Source: Patella vulgata
Lineage: Eukaryota > Mollusca > Gastropoda > Patellidae
Assembly: GCF_932274485.2 (NCBI RefSeq)
Contig: NC_065883.2
Location: 11,778,222 to 11,842,221, forward strand
DNA length: 64,000 bases
Direction: 5' to 3'
Part shown: positions 24,530 to 36,320 of the stretch, piece by piece
How the letters are laid out: each line of letters starts with the position of its first letter
Numbering within the stretch: position 1 is the stretch's first letter
Notes under the pieces: model-generated
Database searches by the model: none
What the model was told of the DNA's origin: nothing
The model's input: only the letters and a program-made list of their open reading frames with translations
Program-made: the position numbers and the translations under genes

Positions 24530-24765
24530 AAGAATTTGGTACTTTCATTGGTAAGAAATTAAACTATTTTAAGAATTCAGTGGTTTCATTGGCTGAGAAC
24601 TTAGAATATTTTAAGAATTCAGTACTTTCATTGGCTGAGAACTTAAACTATTTTAAGAATTCAGTACTTTTATTGGCTGTGAACTTAAACTATTTTAAGA
24701 ATTCAGTACTTTCATTGGCTGAGAACTTAAACTATTATAAGAATTCAGTACTTTCATTGGCTTAG
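24530..24765 (+). repeat. 42-bp minisatellite
   Basis: Five to six units of GAATTCAGTACTTTCATTGG plus CTGAGAACTTAAACTATTTT. A related motif pair (CAGCCAATGAAAATACC) occurs near 46.15-46.21 kb. The open frame across it is a by-product of the 42-bp length. Confidence 0.9.
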
Positions 24766-25036
24766 AGCTAAAATTTGTACTATGATTTTAAATCTCTACC
24801 AATGAAATGGCTACCTACTAGAAATATTTTAGTTGAAGTTTTCATAAATAAGGTCCAGATTGCGCCAACTTGTATTAATATATGCATGCATGCATGTTTT
24901 CATATCATTCAGTGTTCAGTTATCTTTCAAACAGTAATTTTATGATGTTAAACATTTGCTTGATTTGGCTTTAAAAATATAGCATTTAGAGACACAAAAA
25001 GGGTGATAAAATGATCTTCAAAGAGTTTAAACTCTT

Positions 25037-25292
25037 GGATTTTCTATTGGTCAAAGAGGTATAAAACAATTATTTTACTTTGGTCATGATCTATTCCAAT
25101 TTTTAACTCGTTGCGTCGAAATTAGGGTTGTGTAAGAAAATAAGAATTCTGTGATCGTTGTCTCAGATTTTAAATTGGTCAAAGAGGCATAAAACAATTA
25201 TTTTACTTCGGTTATGATCTATTCCAAGTTTTAACTGGTTGCGTCAAAATTTGGGTTATGTAAGAAAATAAGAATTCTGTGATCATGGTCTC
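25037..25292 (+). repeat. About 130-bp direct duplication
   Basis: Two copies of ATTGGTCAAAGAGGTATAAA through AAAATAAGAATTCTGTGATC, adjacent, with few changes. Confidence 0.88.
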
Positions 25293-25479
25293 TGTTGTTT
25301 GTTTAAGATGTGATAATCTGATATTACTGTTATATCTCTTGTGTATATAATGTATATATATATAGTTATTTGTAGCGCTTGTGTTTTCTATTGAACAAGA
25401 TATTTGGTTTCTTTCTTAAAGCATGTGGCAAGATGAGTGAAACTAGCTATAATATAGAGTCCTTGCTTTAAAAAAGAAA

Positions 25480-25800
25480 TTGATGTGTCTTGGAATTAAC
25501 ATGACTTTGAATTAATGCGACTTTGAATGGATGTGACTTGGAATTAATGTGTCTTGGAATTAATGTGATGTTGAATTGATGTGATTTTGAAATAATGTGA
25601 CTTGAAATTAATGTCACTTTGAATTTTTGTTATTTGGAATTAATATGACTTTGAATTAATGTAACTTGAAAGTAATGTGTCTTCAAATTAATGCAACTTT
25701 GAATTAATGTCACTTTGAATTACCATAATATGTCTTGGAATTAATACATCTTTGAATTACCATAATACGACTTTGAATTTCCGTAATATGTCTTAATGCG
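25480..25800 (+). repeat. Degenerate short tandem repeat
   Basis: About twenty imperfect units of GAATTAATGTGACTTT (15-17 bp) with variable CTTG and CTTT steps. Confidence 0.85.
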
Positions 25801-26967
25801 ACTTCAAGGATGTAGACATAAATGTTTTTAATAAAATTAATGCGATTTATCCGCAGCATTCAAATCTTTTGTTGACTGCTGTGGGTTGTAATGAGATCTG
25901 AATTGAAATTGGAAGTAACATTTATCGAATTAACTTTTTATATTTGAATATATAAGACATATCAAGGAGTAGAAAGTTAGCATTGAGTGAGAATTAGCGA
26001 TTCGAGATTTAATATTTCTTCCTAAAAGGGTAAGATAACTTGTTGCCGGCAAGGGCCAAAGATAATGGATTTTAATAATGCCACGATTGACATTTATCAG
26101 CCATTAAGAGATTTTTTTGTTTGCTTGTTTGTTCATTAATCTCCATTGTTTTGAAATCGTTACTCATACGTTTTTTTTATTTTTTAACATTCCATAATAT
26201 ATTAATTATATTCATAGCTGAATAGAAAACCATGTGTTTGTTAAAAACTGCTTATTTATTTTTTGCTGTAATTTTTGTGATTGTTTGAGTGTTTTGACCC
26301 AAAATTATTTGGGATATTTAAAAATTTGACCCAAAATTATTTGGGACTTTTAAAAATTATTTTAAATTGTAAGATATAGCATTACTGTTTTAGGACACCC
26401 AAATCAATTGGGATTTTTTTTAATTCTCATTGTCTAAATTTGTAGAATAGAAAAAAATTTTTGACTGTTTTTTTATTGGACTAAGTTTGAATTGAGCTTT
26501 GCTGTTTTGAAGTCAGATTGTGCCATAAGAGTATGAAATTTTATATTTTTTCAAAATAAAATCCTTCCATATTTTGCACTGCTCAAATCATTGTATTAAT
26601 CCACCCCCAGAAAATTATTATATCAAATTAAATAATTATATATATAAAATATTAACACTTCTTATAATATCAAAATTAAATTTGGGGTTTCACAGACTTG
26701 ATCTGTCTTATTCCCGAGACCCTTATATACATGTATTACACACTAGTTAGAGCTTCACAATAATGCTGAGACCCTTATGCGCTAGCTAGAGTATCACAAT
26801 AAAGCAATTTTTGGGGTCCATCAATTACGCCTGTGTTATAATGAAGATCTTAAAGGCAATGGTGTTATTTCAGATTCAAAATGCGGCACTTTGTTTATAA
26901 TATTTAAGATTTAAACATAACACATTTATTTTTGAGAATTGAAACGTAACACTTTTGTTTATAATAA
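25801..26967. other. Intergenic, AT-rich
   Basis: It includes a pair of TGACCCAAAATTATTTGGGA units near 26298-26350. No gene seen. Confidence 0.5.
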
Positions 26968-26971
26968 TTAA

Positions 26972-27348
26972 AGATGCATTATGTAAGATTTAGAGCTGGC
27001 CGTTCTGGTTATACTTCTTCAAAAATAGATAATGAAAAATGAATATATTGACAATTGTTTATTATCGTAGCAACGGTGCTGGACAAACAAGACTTAGTCT
27101 TGATTATCCATTTTATCGTTAAATTTTGAAATCTAGGGAGCGATCAAATCCATTTAAATATCTGCTATCCAATGGTTTATAATATAATAATTTATATAAC
27201 ATGATTATAATATAACATAATTTATACCACATGATTATAATATAATATAATTTATATGACATGATTATAATATAATATAATTTATATAACATTTGAATCC
27301 ACCAGAATAATCTGCAGTAGGCAGATTTTACTCTTACATAATGCATGT
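26972..27348 (+). mobile_element. T1 MITE with internal expansion
   Basis: The ends AGATGCATTATG and CATAATGCATGTT lie between TTAA at 26968-26971 and 27349-27352. An internal 38-bp AT-rich unit (ATTTATATAACATGATTATAA type) is repeated four times at 27170-27295, which is not seen in other copies. Confidence 0.85.
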
Positions 27349-27679
27349 TTAACATATTTGTTTATACAAGATTTAAGACATAACGCTTTTGTTTATAATA
27401 ACAGATAAATTTATTAAATTCTTAATTAAATCTATACCAATATTTTCTCCTGTTTTATTTTTTGATTGTATGTTCCACTATGTCTAAAGACAAGTCTTCC
27501 TTGAGCTTATTCAAAAAAAATGTGAGGTGTAATTGGTCGACCAATTAAAAAACTTGCTGTAGAAAATTCTGCAAAATGTTTTGAAATGACCAATAATAAG
27601 AGACATCCTTTTATTGGAGAGAGAAATTATGTCTTAAGACATTTGATGAGGAACCCGGTTGCGATCTCCTTAAATTTGT

Positions 27680-27832
27680 CCGGAGATGTTACAGAGGCAG
27701 GATTTAGAGAAAAAGATGACCATTCTTGCCCTAATAGTTAAATAATGATATATGTCTAAATGTTAATTTGAAGCCAGAAAAATGTCTTGCAATAGGCAAA
27801 TTTAGCTCCTCGCATAAGGTCTCTTTAATGGA
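27680..27832 (+). repeat. T1 MITE 3' remnant
   Basis: CTTGCAATAGGCAAATTTAG and CTCCTCGCATAAGG keep the end of the T1 consensus in a diverged copy. Confidence 0.5.
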
Positions 27833-27896
27833 GTGACCATCAGAATAAAATGTACATTAAAACAAACAAAAAACATCTATTCTTTATGGTACATTT

Positions 27897-28115
27897 CAAT
27901 CTGATTAAAACACAGATCCTATTTCGTTTAGTTTTTTATAGTTCAAAATTTCGTTTTATTTGTCTTTATTACACTAGGATTTGGAAGAGTTGTTATCATT
28001 GACATGTCCAATATTTCACTAGTATAAATAATGTACGATTGGCAAGTTGCCTGTACCATTATTTGAAATAATGGTACGCCAACATCAAAGGGTGATGCCA
28101 CATCTGTATTTTAAT
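27897..28115 (+). repeat. Two MITE fragments joined
   Basis: Positions 27900-28008 match the left end of the CTGATTAAAACACAG MITE. From about 28010 the sequence switches to the TTTAAAATACAGA MITE (CCAATATTTCACTAG to ACATCTGTATTTTAA). Confidence 0.75.
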
Positions 28116-28140
28116 ATCAAATAACATATGACACAATTTT

Positions 28141-28899
28141 TATACGCCCACAATGGACGTATATTGTCGTCGCCCCCGTCCGTCCGTCCACAATAGTTTG
28201 TACAGTCTACAGGTCACAATTTTTATCCGATTTCAATGAAACTTGAAATATAGCTTTATCGCCCTAAGATCTCGGTTCCTTTCGATATTGGCATGTATCG
28301 GACCGTAACTTCATGGATTATGGCCCCTGATTGTACGAAAAATCATGTTTTTGGCTTGTGAACACTATAGAGGTCACAATTTTTATCCGATTTGGTTTAA
28401 GCTTGAAATGTATGCTTATAAGCCAAAGATCTTGGTTCCTTTCGATATCTGTGCATATCGGAACATAACTTCCTGAATTATGGCCCCTGATTGTACGAAA
28501 AATCGTGTTTTTAGCTTGTGGACCCTATAGAGGTCATAATTTTTCTCTGATTTAAAAAAACGTATTATTATATCACCGTTACACTCTAAGGACGACTGAG
28601 CTCAAATTTCGTGAAAATCGGCCCAAAACTGACAGACAAAATGGCCGCCCTTCGTTCTCAAATAGCGTAAAAATATGGTATATCAAGGTATAGAGGTCAC
28701 AATTTTTATCCGATTTTGTTGAAACTTGAAATGTAAGTTTATAACCCAAAGATCTTGGTTCCTTTCGATATTTGCGCATATCGAATTGTAATTTCCTGAA
28801 TTATGGCCCTTGATTGTAGGAAAAATCACTTTCGTTTTAGCTTGTTTTCTATCCATCTCTCGAAAATGCGGGCGTATCCTGCCTGGCAGCCGCTGGTTT
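28141..28899 (+). mobile_element. TATACGCCCAC element, copy 2
   Basis: Complete ends TATACGCCCACA and GCGGGCGTATCC with GCCTGGCAGCCGCTGG. About three to four internal units of roughly 200 bp. Confidence 0.82.
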
Positions 28900-29124
28900 G
28901 GAATATAATTACCGTTTATTACTGATCGAGAGTTGGACTAAACTTTTCTAGTCCTTGCTTGATAAAGTAATTGTATTTGATAAAATTGTGTTTGGGGTAT
29001 TTACATTTCAATCACTAAATGCCATTAAAACAAGTTTAGTGTTATTACATGTATTAATAAACAAAGCGACATTGACTAGTGTGGATTGTTTTGTATAAAA
29101 TACAGGGTTAGTTGTTGGATCAGG

Positions 29125-29239
29125 AACTGCGGCATTATTCACAAAAACTTGGGGACCAGGAACTGGGGCATCATTCACAAAATCTTGGGGACCAGGAGGC
29201 ATTATTCACAAAAACTTGAGGACCAGGAACTGTGGCATT
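29125..29239 (+). repeat. About 40-bp tandem repeat
   Basis: Units of CTTGGGGACCAGGAACTGGG with GCATTATTCACAAAAA. The reversed motif TGGTCCCCAAGTTCTG lies at 29530, so the region is also an inverted pair. Confidence 0.8.
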
Positions 29240-29251
29240 ATTCACAAAAAC

Positions 29252-29439
29252 GTGACAAGGAGTAGGGTCGCCTGTCCAACCTCGTGGGTTTTCTCCGGGT
29301 CCTCCGGTTTCCTCCCTCTGCTAAAGACCCCTATGCGCAAGCGAATTATTGAAATAAAATTAAACCATATGTTAGTCCCGAAATGACCTAGTTTGTGTCG
29401 AGTGGACGTTAAACCCCATTTCTGTCTCTCTCTCTCTCT
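29252..29439 (+). repeat. SINE-A, 5'-truncated, with target duplication
   Basis: It starts in the body (GTGACAAGGAGTAGGGTCGC). ATTCACAAAAAC flanks it at 29240-29251 and 29440-29451. The same word occurs in the host tandem repeat, so chance cannot be fully excluded. Confidence 0.85.
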
Positions 29440-29782
29440 ATTCACAAAAACTTAAAGTGAAGTATTTTAAGAATGAAAAAGCTACATCTTTGAAATATTA
29501 TAACTTAAGTTTTCATAAATAAGCCCCCTGGTCCCCAAGTTCTGTTCTTCTTGGTGTTATGAGGATGACACACACTGAGAAAAAAGCGTAAGGCCTTGCC
29601 AATTGAATCAACATGGAACTTGGCATGATTGTTCTTTGGGCAATTGCTTATAGATTGATGGACTTTGATATTTGATATGAATTACAATTCAAAGATGTTC
29701 GGTTCCTGGTCCATAGTATGCTCATACTTGTTTCCTTGTCAATAGTATACATGTACATACCTTTATTAGATTTGTAAAAAAG

Positions 29783-30054
29783 AGAGAGAGAAATAGGGTT
29801 TAACCTCCACTCGACACAAACTAGGTCATTTCAGGACTAACATTTGGTTTAATTATATTTCAATAATTCGCTTGCGTGTAGGGGTCTTTATCAGTGGGCG
29901 GAAACCGGAGGACCCGGAGAAAACCCACGAGGTTGGACAGGCGACCCTAGTCCTTGTCACGTACAACCGGGGATTCGAAACCACGCCAGTTGACTCAATG
30001 ACAGGTCTTATGATACAGCACGCACATGCTAACCATTCGACCATCCAACCCCCC
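29783..30054 (-). repeat. SINE-A, full length, minus
   Basis: TTGTAAAAAAG (29772-29782) and a matching TTGTAAAAAAAG from 30055 flank a complete copy. Confidence 0.9.
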
Positions 30055-30112
30055 TTGTAAAAAAAGAAAAAAATGCTATAATTCACAGTGTTGTCTATTT
30101 TGCAGGCCTTTT

Positions 30113-30388
30113 GGGAAGATCAAGGGTGGGGGGGGGGGGGGCAAATGGTTGAAAGTGTGCACATTATCTGTCATTAGTCCAGTGGTGTGGTTTTGATTCC
30201 CTGCTTGTACATGAAAAGGAGTACGGTTTGCCTGTCTAACTTTGTGGGTTTTCTCCGGACCCTTGTTTCCTATCACAGCTAAATAGCCCTATGTGCAAGC
30301 GAATTATAGAAATTAATTTGAACCATATGTTAGTCCCCAAATGACCTAGTTTGTGTTGAGTGGACGTTAAACCCCATTTCTCTCTCTT
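30113..30388 (+). repeat. SINE-A, diverged, plus
   Basis: A G-run precedes GGCAAATGGTTGAAAG. The body and GTTGAGTGGACGTTAAAC tail are present with more changes than its neighbours. Confidence 0.82.
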
Positions 30389-30514
30389 TGGGGAGATCTT
30401 GCCAGTTGGGGAGATCAGGCCAGTTGAGGGGGTAGTTTCATCTTTTAAGAATTCTTGGTTAGGTTTCCCCAAAGGCTGTCCCATAATTCATTGATCAGAA
30501 CACACAATCTTTAA

Positions 30515-30909
30515 ATCACAGGCATTATTTAAGAGCTTAATCTGTCTATTGTAGGTCTTTCTTTGGGCCTTATTATTAAATGTTTTTGAACTATTAATTA
30601 GACATTTATTAACATGACAAGACCATAATCTACTGTCGATGCCATCAAATACCTCTGATTTTAAGTAGATTAGAACGGTTCAGCCATTCAATGATTTAAT
30701 TTAAAAATGGTGAAGCGAGGCTAAGACTCAAATGACCAGTACGGTATTTACGATCAATGCACACATCTTGTCAGAACTACAGCCATTGATAACTTTGCTC
30801 AAAATAAAGAAATTTGAATGAAATTTTCAATATATTCATTTAACATTATCTATTTTTGAAATATAGCCAGAACGGCCAGCTCTTTATCTAAATCTTACAT
30901 AATGTATCT
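30515..30909 (-). mobile_element. T1 MITE, minus
   Basis: TTAA at 30511-30514 and 30910-30913; reversed termini GGCATTATTTAAGAGC and ACATAATGTATCT. Confidence 0.82.
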
Positions 30910-30936
30910 TTAAAATAAACTGACATTTAAATATTG

Positions 30937-31048
30937 TTTAATGGTCGAGACCGAGACATTACGTAATATATTGTAACAACAAGAGGATTGTAGGCCTGAG
31001 TGTTTTTACAATATATTACGCAATGTCTTAAGCTCGAGACCATTAAAC
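30937..31048. repeat. Palindrome of about 40-bp arms
   Basis: TTTAATGGTCGAGACCGAGA with CATTACGTAATATATTGTAA is mirrored by TTACAATATATTACGCAATG and GCTCGAGACCATTAAA around a 30-bp loop. Confidence 0.85.
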
Positions 31049-31050
31049 GA

Positions 31051-31211
31051 CTTAAAATAAAGACACTTTGGGCGTGCTTTTACAGTGAAATACGTCATGC
31101 GAGTCCAATATTTCACTAGTATAAATAATGTACGATTGGCAAGTTGCCTGTACAATTATTTGAAATAATGGTACGCCAACATCAAAGTGTGGCGTCACAT
31201 CTGTATTTTAA
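31051..31211 (+). mobile_element. TTTAAAATACAGA MITE, copy 2
   Basis: It matches 11117-11286 in reverse orientation, with CTTAAAATAAAGACAC and ACATCTGTATTTTAA ends. Confidence 0.75.
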
Positions 31212-31269
31212 ATGATCATTATGTATGTATGATCATTATGATTGTATCAATCAATAAAATAATTTCCGG

Positions 31270-31440
31270 TTTGTGTTACTTAATATATCATTTGTGTTTT
31301 TATCAGTTTATTTGTATTAATAAAATCATTTTATTCTTATTTAATTAATAAAGTTGTTGTTATGTTCTTGGGAGCCACGCTGGCTAGTAAGGCACTAGCT
31401 CGCTAACCAGGGGATTAAGGTTCACACAAAATTCATAGTG
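31270..31440 (+). repeat. Duplicate of 39.26-39.42 kb, ending in a SINE-B head
   Basis: GTGTTACTTAATATATCATT, AATAAAATCATTTTATTC and then GGGAGCCACGCTGG occur in the same order at 39258-39420. The shared segment extends upstream of the SINE head. Confidence 0.75.
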
Positions 31441-31473
31441 GAATCAACTGGCGCATAAAAAATTACATTTTGT

Positions 31474-33256
31474 TGTTCCCCGCCCTTTCAAACAAAACCG
31501 GGGACTATTCAAATGGGTCTGTCCGTCTGTCACACTTGTTGGGACAAAATAACTCTCTTTCTAATTAAGCTAGAATGTTCAAACTTGGGTGTAGATATTT
31601 ATTAGGCCAATGCCTTGATGGAGTTCGAAGATGAGCATTTTCTGCTTAGGGTAAGCAGAGATAAGCAATTTGATTGGTTGATGCTTTGGGACATGATAAC
31701 TTTAGTTCTTATTAAGTGAGAGTGATGGAAGCTTTGGGACATGATAAATTTAATAGTAAGTGCAGGAGGACCGCACTACACGCAAAACAAAAATCTACAA
31801 GATAAACCTGCGGACAAGACAGAAAATATACATTGCAATATTTGCACCAAATAAACAAATATCAAATCAAATTTTATTACATCAATACCTTGACTAAGTT
31901 CGATAATGAGCAATATCTGCTCAGGGTAAGCAGAGCGTTAAGCAATTTGATTGGTGAAGACTTTGGAACATAACTCTCCTAATTGAGGTGGAATGTTCAA
32001 ACTTGGTGTACATGTTCATTAGGTCAATGCCTTGATGGAGATCGATGATAAACATTGTATGCTTACGGTAAGTATAGATAAGCAATCTGATTGGTTGATG
32101 CAGGATAACTTTGGTTATAATTAAACTTACAATTTCATATTTTCTAAGAAAGTCAAAACATAATTATTTCTATGTCTTTTGCTCAATAGGTTGTCAACTC
32201 ACTATTATACGATCATAGGTTATCTTTCTCACACTTAAAAATCTTCACACCGGAAATAATAACACAATTACCTCTCAATTACCTCCCTTGTTTTCCTATT
32301 CCCCACCATGGAAGAGCTATCTTCAAACGTTTGAATTCAAAGTTGAAAATGATATTTTTGCCAATTTCTCAACTGGCAATTGTGAATTATAGGATTAATA
32401 GGATTATTCTTTAACAAGGTAGGACTGTTTATAGATACTATCTATTTTAGGGTTTTATTTTAATACATTTTAAAAATATAACTTAAAAATATGAAATTGT
32501 AACTTTCAACAAGTGAATAAAAATACTACAATTTATTGAACTCCGTATGGACCGTAATATATATTAAACAAGCCAACAGTGAGGCTGATGTCCCCCGCCG
32601 AAATAGGAAAATAATTAGAGGACACATATAAATTTATCACAAATTATCTTTTACAAAGTATTGAACAATCAAACAGTATATCTTTACTTATAGTCTAACA
32701 ATCAAAGTAGGAGAGTTATTGTTTTCCAAAGTCTCGACCAATCAAATTGCGTATCGCTCTGCTTACCCTGAGCAGAAAATGCTCATTATCAAACTTAGTC
32801 AAGGTATTACTGTAATGAAACTATACACCAAGTTTCATCAATCTCACTTAATTAGAACTAAAGTTATCGTGTCCCAAAGCATCAACCAATCAAATTACTT
32901 ATCTCTGCTTACCCTAAGCGGAAAATGCTCATCTTCGAACTCCATCAAGGCATTGACCTAATCAACACATACACCAAGTTTGAACATTCTAGCCCAATTA
33001 GGAAGAGAGTTATCGTGTCCCAAAGCATCAACCAATCAAATTGCTTATCTCTGCTTACCCTAAGCGGAAAATGCTCATCTTCGAACTCCATCAAGGCATT
33101 GACCTAATAAACACATACACCAAGTTTGAACATTCTAGCTCAATTAGGAAGAGAGTTATTGTGTCCCAAAAAGTGTGACGGACAGACAGACGGACGGACA
33201 GACAGACGGACGAACCCATTTTAATAGTCCCCTGCTTTCTTCGAAAGGCGGGGGAC
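31474..33256. mobile_element. Large GGGGGAC-ended inverted-repeat element
   Basis: GTTCCCCGCCCTTTC at the left and GAAAGGCGGGGGAC at the right are inverted ends. The arms, about 600 bp, are built from 160-190 bp direct units (ATGCCTTGATGGAGTTCGAA, GTAAGCAGAGATAAGCAATT), forward on the left and reversed on the right. The 110-bp segment at 32122-32234 recurs at 36636-36747, and the 8.87-kb short repeat is embedded near 31750. No coding sequence seen. Confidence 0.82.
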
Positions 33257-33318
33257 AAAAATACACAAGTCGGGCTGATGCTGATATGAATAGGACAGAG
33301 ACTAACATCATTAAAGTT

Positions 33319-33615
33319 CGGAGCCACGGTGGCTAAGTGGGTAAGACGCCTGCTTACTAAACTGGAGGTCACGTGTTCGATCCCTGCATTGGCCAAGAAA
33401 GTTCATCTGGGTTTTCCGACGGGGTTTCCCCTTGTCAGTGGTGCAGGGCGGAGGGCTTAGCAAGGACAGCTGTCTAGTTGTTCGGATGGGACGGAAAACC
33501 AAGGTTATAAATTGGAGTCCTCCGCGCCCCCCCCCCCCTAAAAAACTGTTAATTGCTTGATTTGTCGAGTGGACGTTCAACCCCATTCAACCCCACCACC
33601 CTTCATTTCATTTTC
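33319..33615 (+). repeat. Chimeric SINE, B head with A-type tail
   Basis: GGAGCCACGGTGGCTAAGTG through GTTCGGATGGGACGG is SINE-B. After a C-run it ends GATTTGTCGAGTGGACGTT, the SINE-A tail. Confidence 0.75.
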
Positions 33616-34012
33616 ATTTGAACGTCAATAAAAACCGATAATAATTGTTACCTTTGTATTAGAGAATAATGTTTTAAAACACATGAATACATAATATAAG
33701 TACTAGACCAAAAATAACCACATTAAGTCATTACTGTACACACACTAAAATGTCACACACTAATATTTCACAGAATCAAGGGATGAATAAACTACTAGAC
33801 TGCAAAATTTCAAAAGCCTCCTTTGCTGTTTTGTCGACATAGAAAATCGGGTTATTTTAGTCTCAATACGCACATAATAACTTCTTAACTAGCTTTGGTG
33901 GCTCCAAGATGTTTATGTTTTCGAATTAACGGATGAATAAGTTATGAACATACCAATATTCATTACCTTTCTATGATGCATTATCAAATTACTCGTAGGA
34001 TACCTGGCTTTA
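33616..34012. other. Intergenic, unique
   Basis: AT-rich sequence; nothing recognised. Confidence 0.45.
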
Positions 34013-34155
34013 CACGGGCTCAAATTGGCCCGGGGCTCAAATTTGCCCGGAGCCTAAATTCGCCCTTGGTCCAAGTACGCCTGTAGCCCAAATTTGCCAG
34101 GGGCCCATATTCGCCCAATGCTCAAATTCGCACGAAACCAAAACTTGCCCAAGGC
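34013..34155 (-). repeat. 19-20 bp GC-rich minisatellite
   Basis: Seven to eight diverged units around GCCCGGGGCTCAAATTTGC. Confidence 0.8.
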
Positions 34156-34179
34156 CCAATTTGTGCTTTTTAATTTGAT

Positions 34180-34500
34180 ACGAGATATGTGGGGGTGGAG
34201 CGCGGCAACGAAGCGTAATTCGCTTGGGGCCCGAATTCAATGGCCTAAAACATTCATGCTGTGATGCTGGTTAATTTAATACCACATAATAATGTGGGTG
34301 GAGCGCGGCGAAAATACATACAAAGATACATACACACACCCATACACACTTAGATTTTATTTATATAGATATCACCTCAAAGTTCTCATGGCCACGAAGC
34401 GTGATGGGCTAACATCCATACATCCATACCTACATACATACACAACTTGATTTTATTTATATAGATATCACTGCAAACTTCTCATGACCCGGATTCGGGA
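34180..34500 (+). repeat. Repeat with (ACATACAT)n and GATTTTATTTATATAGAT
   Basis: GTGGAGCGCGGC occurs twice and TTGATTTTATTTATATAGAT type twice, each after an ACATAC-rich run. This looks like duplicated 3' ends of an unidentified retroposon. No coding part seen. Confidence 0.5.
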
Positions 34501-34619
34501 CAAACTTTTGGAGTTTATTAATCAAAGGGTACGTTCAGGCTGCATCAAAACCACTTAAATGAGCCTTGGTGGCAAAATGTTATTTATTTCACCGATTCAA
34601 CTACCAGACTGCACACTTT

Positions 34620-35035
34620 CAGGACCCGGAAAAAACCCATGTGGTTCGACAGGCGACCTATCCCTTGACACGTTAACCATTCAGCTACCAAAACCCATAC
34701 TGTTCTTCTCCAACTGAGCTAATGAAAGCGAATATACGTCATGCAGTGTGCTACGAGGGCCAACTCTTATTTCGAATTCTAATGGTAAAGGATTCTTGTA
34801 CGTGGACACCAATGAATGTGAAAGAGAGAAAGAGAGAGAGATAGACTCGACACAAACCAGGTCATTCTGGGACTAACAATTTTATTTCAATAATTTGCTT
34901 GCGCTTAGGGGTCTTTAGCAGTAGGGAAACCCGGAGAAAATCCACACGATTGGACAGGCGATCCTAATCATTGTCACGTTCAAGCGGCGAACTGAGCCAT
35001 TTGAATCAATGACAGACCTCACCCCTTTCCCCACG
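34620..35035 (-). repeat. SINE-A and SINE-B fragments, minus
   Basis: 34620-34700 is SINE-A, 34703-34820 SINE-B (reversed), and 34830-35030 SINE-A with the common tail lost. Confidence 0.72.
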
Positions 35036-35520
35036 CCAATGTGTACACGGGACCCCGTTTTTTTTGTCCCATCTGAACGACTACACGTTATCCGTTGCCA
35101 GGCCCTCCGTCCTCCATCCCACACAACTGACAAGGGATGACATCTCCAGAAAAATCCCGATGCACTTCGATTGGAGTTAGAGAGCAAACTTCCTACTCAC
35201 GGAGGCACCGTAGCCCCCACTTCATTTAGATTCCGGACACGGGATCTCGGTTATTTTTATTCCATCCGAACGACTATACATTGTCCCTTGTCAGGCCCAC
35301 CGTCCTACACATCGCAAGAAAACTTTGATGAAGTTAGAGAGCATACGGCCTACTCACTGGGCCACCGTAGAACCAACTTCATTTGGATTCCAGGAACAGG
35401 ACCTTGTTTTTTTAATCCCATTCGAACGACTATGCGTTGTCCCTTGTCTAACTCTACATACTACAGCACTGACAAGACCACGCATCAAAAAACCCGATGA
35501 AGGTTGATGAAGTTAGAGGG
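35036..35520 (-). repeat. SINE-B segment repeated three times
   Basis: The reversed segment around CCCATCTGAACGACTACACG, CCTTGTCAGGCCC-like and GATGAAGTTAGAGAGC recurs with a roughly 160-170 bp period (near 35070, 35260, 35430). Confidence 0.75.
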
Positions 35521-35739
35521 CGAAGAAAGATTCGACTGAAGACTTAAAATCGATTAGAGAATACACTACTATCTGTCCATGAAGAGATTAAAATTGTTTA
35601 GGACTATAAAATTTTCTAGAACTTCAAACATTTCCGTTTATTATAATCCATGTCCAAATATAAATGCTGATAGGGTAGTCAGTGGACATGCGTATAAACT
35701 GCATTTCCGAGGCAAGAAGACGAGATGTCGAGATTGTGA

Positions 35740-36320
35740 TGAAGCGAGGGAGCGAGAGGACGAGATTAACTCAAAGGCGAGGGAGCAAGAAGTCAAGGAT
35801 TTTCAAAGGCGAGAAAACGAGGGAGCGAGAAGTAGAGGGCGAGGGAGCGAGAACACAAGGATTTTCAAAGGAGAGAACACGAGGGAGCGAGAAGTCGAGG
35901 TGAAAATAAACTTGTGTTCTCGGGGCGAGATCCTCGCATTCTCGCCCTGTTTCCTCGTGTTCTTGCCCTCGACTTCTCGCTCCCTCGTGTTCTCGCAAGA
36001 ACACAAGGATTTTCAAAGGCGAGAACACGAGGGAGCGAGAAGTCGAGGGAGCGAGAAGTCGAGGTGAAAATAAACTTGTGTTCTCGGGGCGAGATCCTCG
36101 CATTCTCGCCCTGTTTCCTCGTGTTCTTGCCCTCGACTTCTCGCTCCCTCGCGAGAACACGAGGATTTTCAAAGGCGAGAACACAAGGGAGCAAGAAGTC
36201 GAGGGAGCGAGAAGTCGAGGTGAAAATAAACTTGTGTTCTCGGGGCGAGATCCTCGCATTCTCGCCCTGTTTCCTCGTGTTCTTGCCCTCGCCTTCTAGC
36301 TCCCTTGTGTTCTTACCCTC
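35740..36320. repeat. Palindromic satellite, about 160-bp units
   Basis: CTTGTGTTCTCGGGGCGAGA recurs at 35911, 36075 and 36231. Each unit has a GA-rich arm (GAACACGAGGGAGCGAGAAG) and its complement, so it can fold end to end. Long open frames on both strands arise from the arms and are not genes. Confidence 0.9.

Noticed and set aside
24580-24765. Repetitive peptide LAENLNYFKNSV
   Set aside because: A by-product of the 42-bp minisatellite.
34180-34500. LINE or Penelope-type retroelement
   Set aside because: Only a tail-like sequence is visible; no reverse transcriptase or endonuclease coding sequence could be found on either strand.
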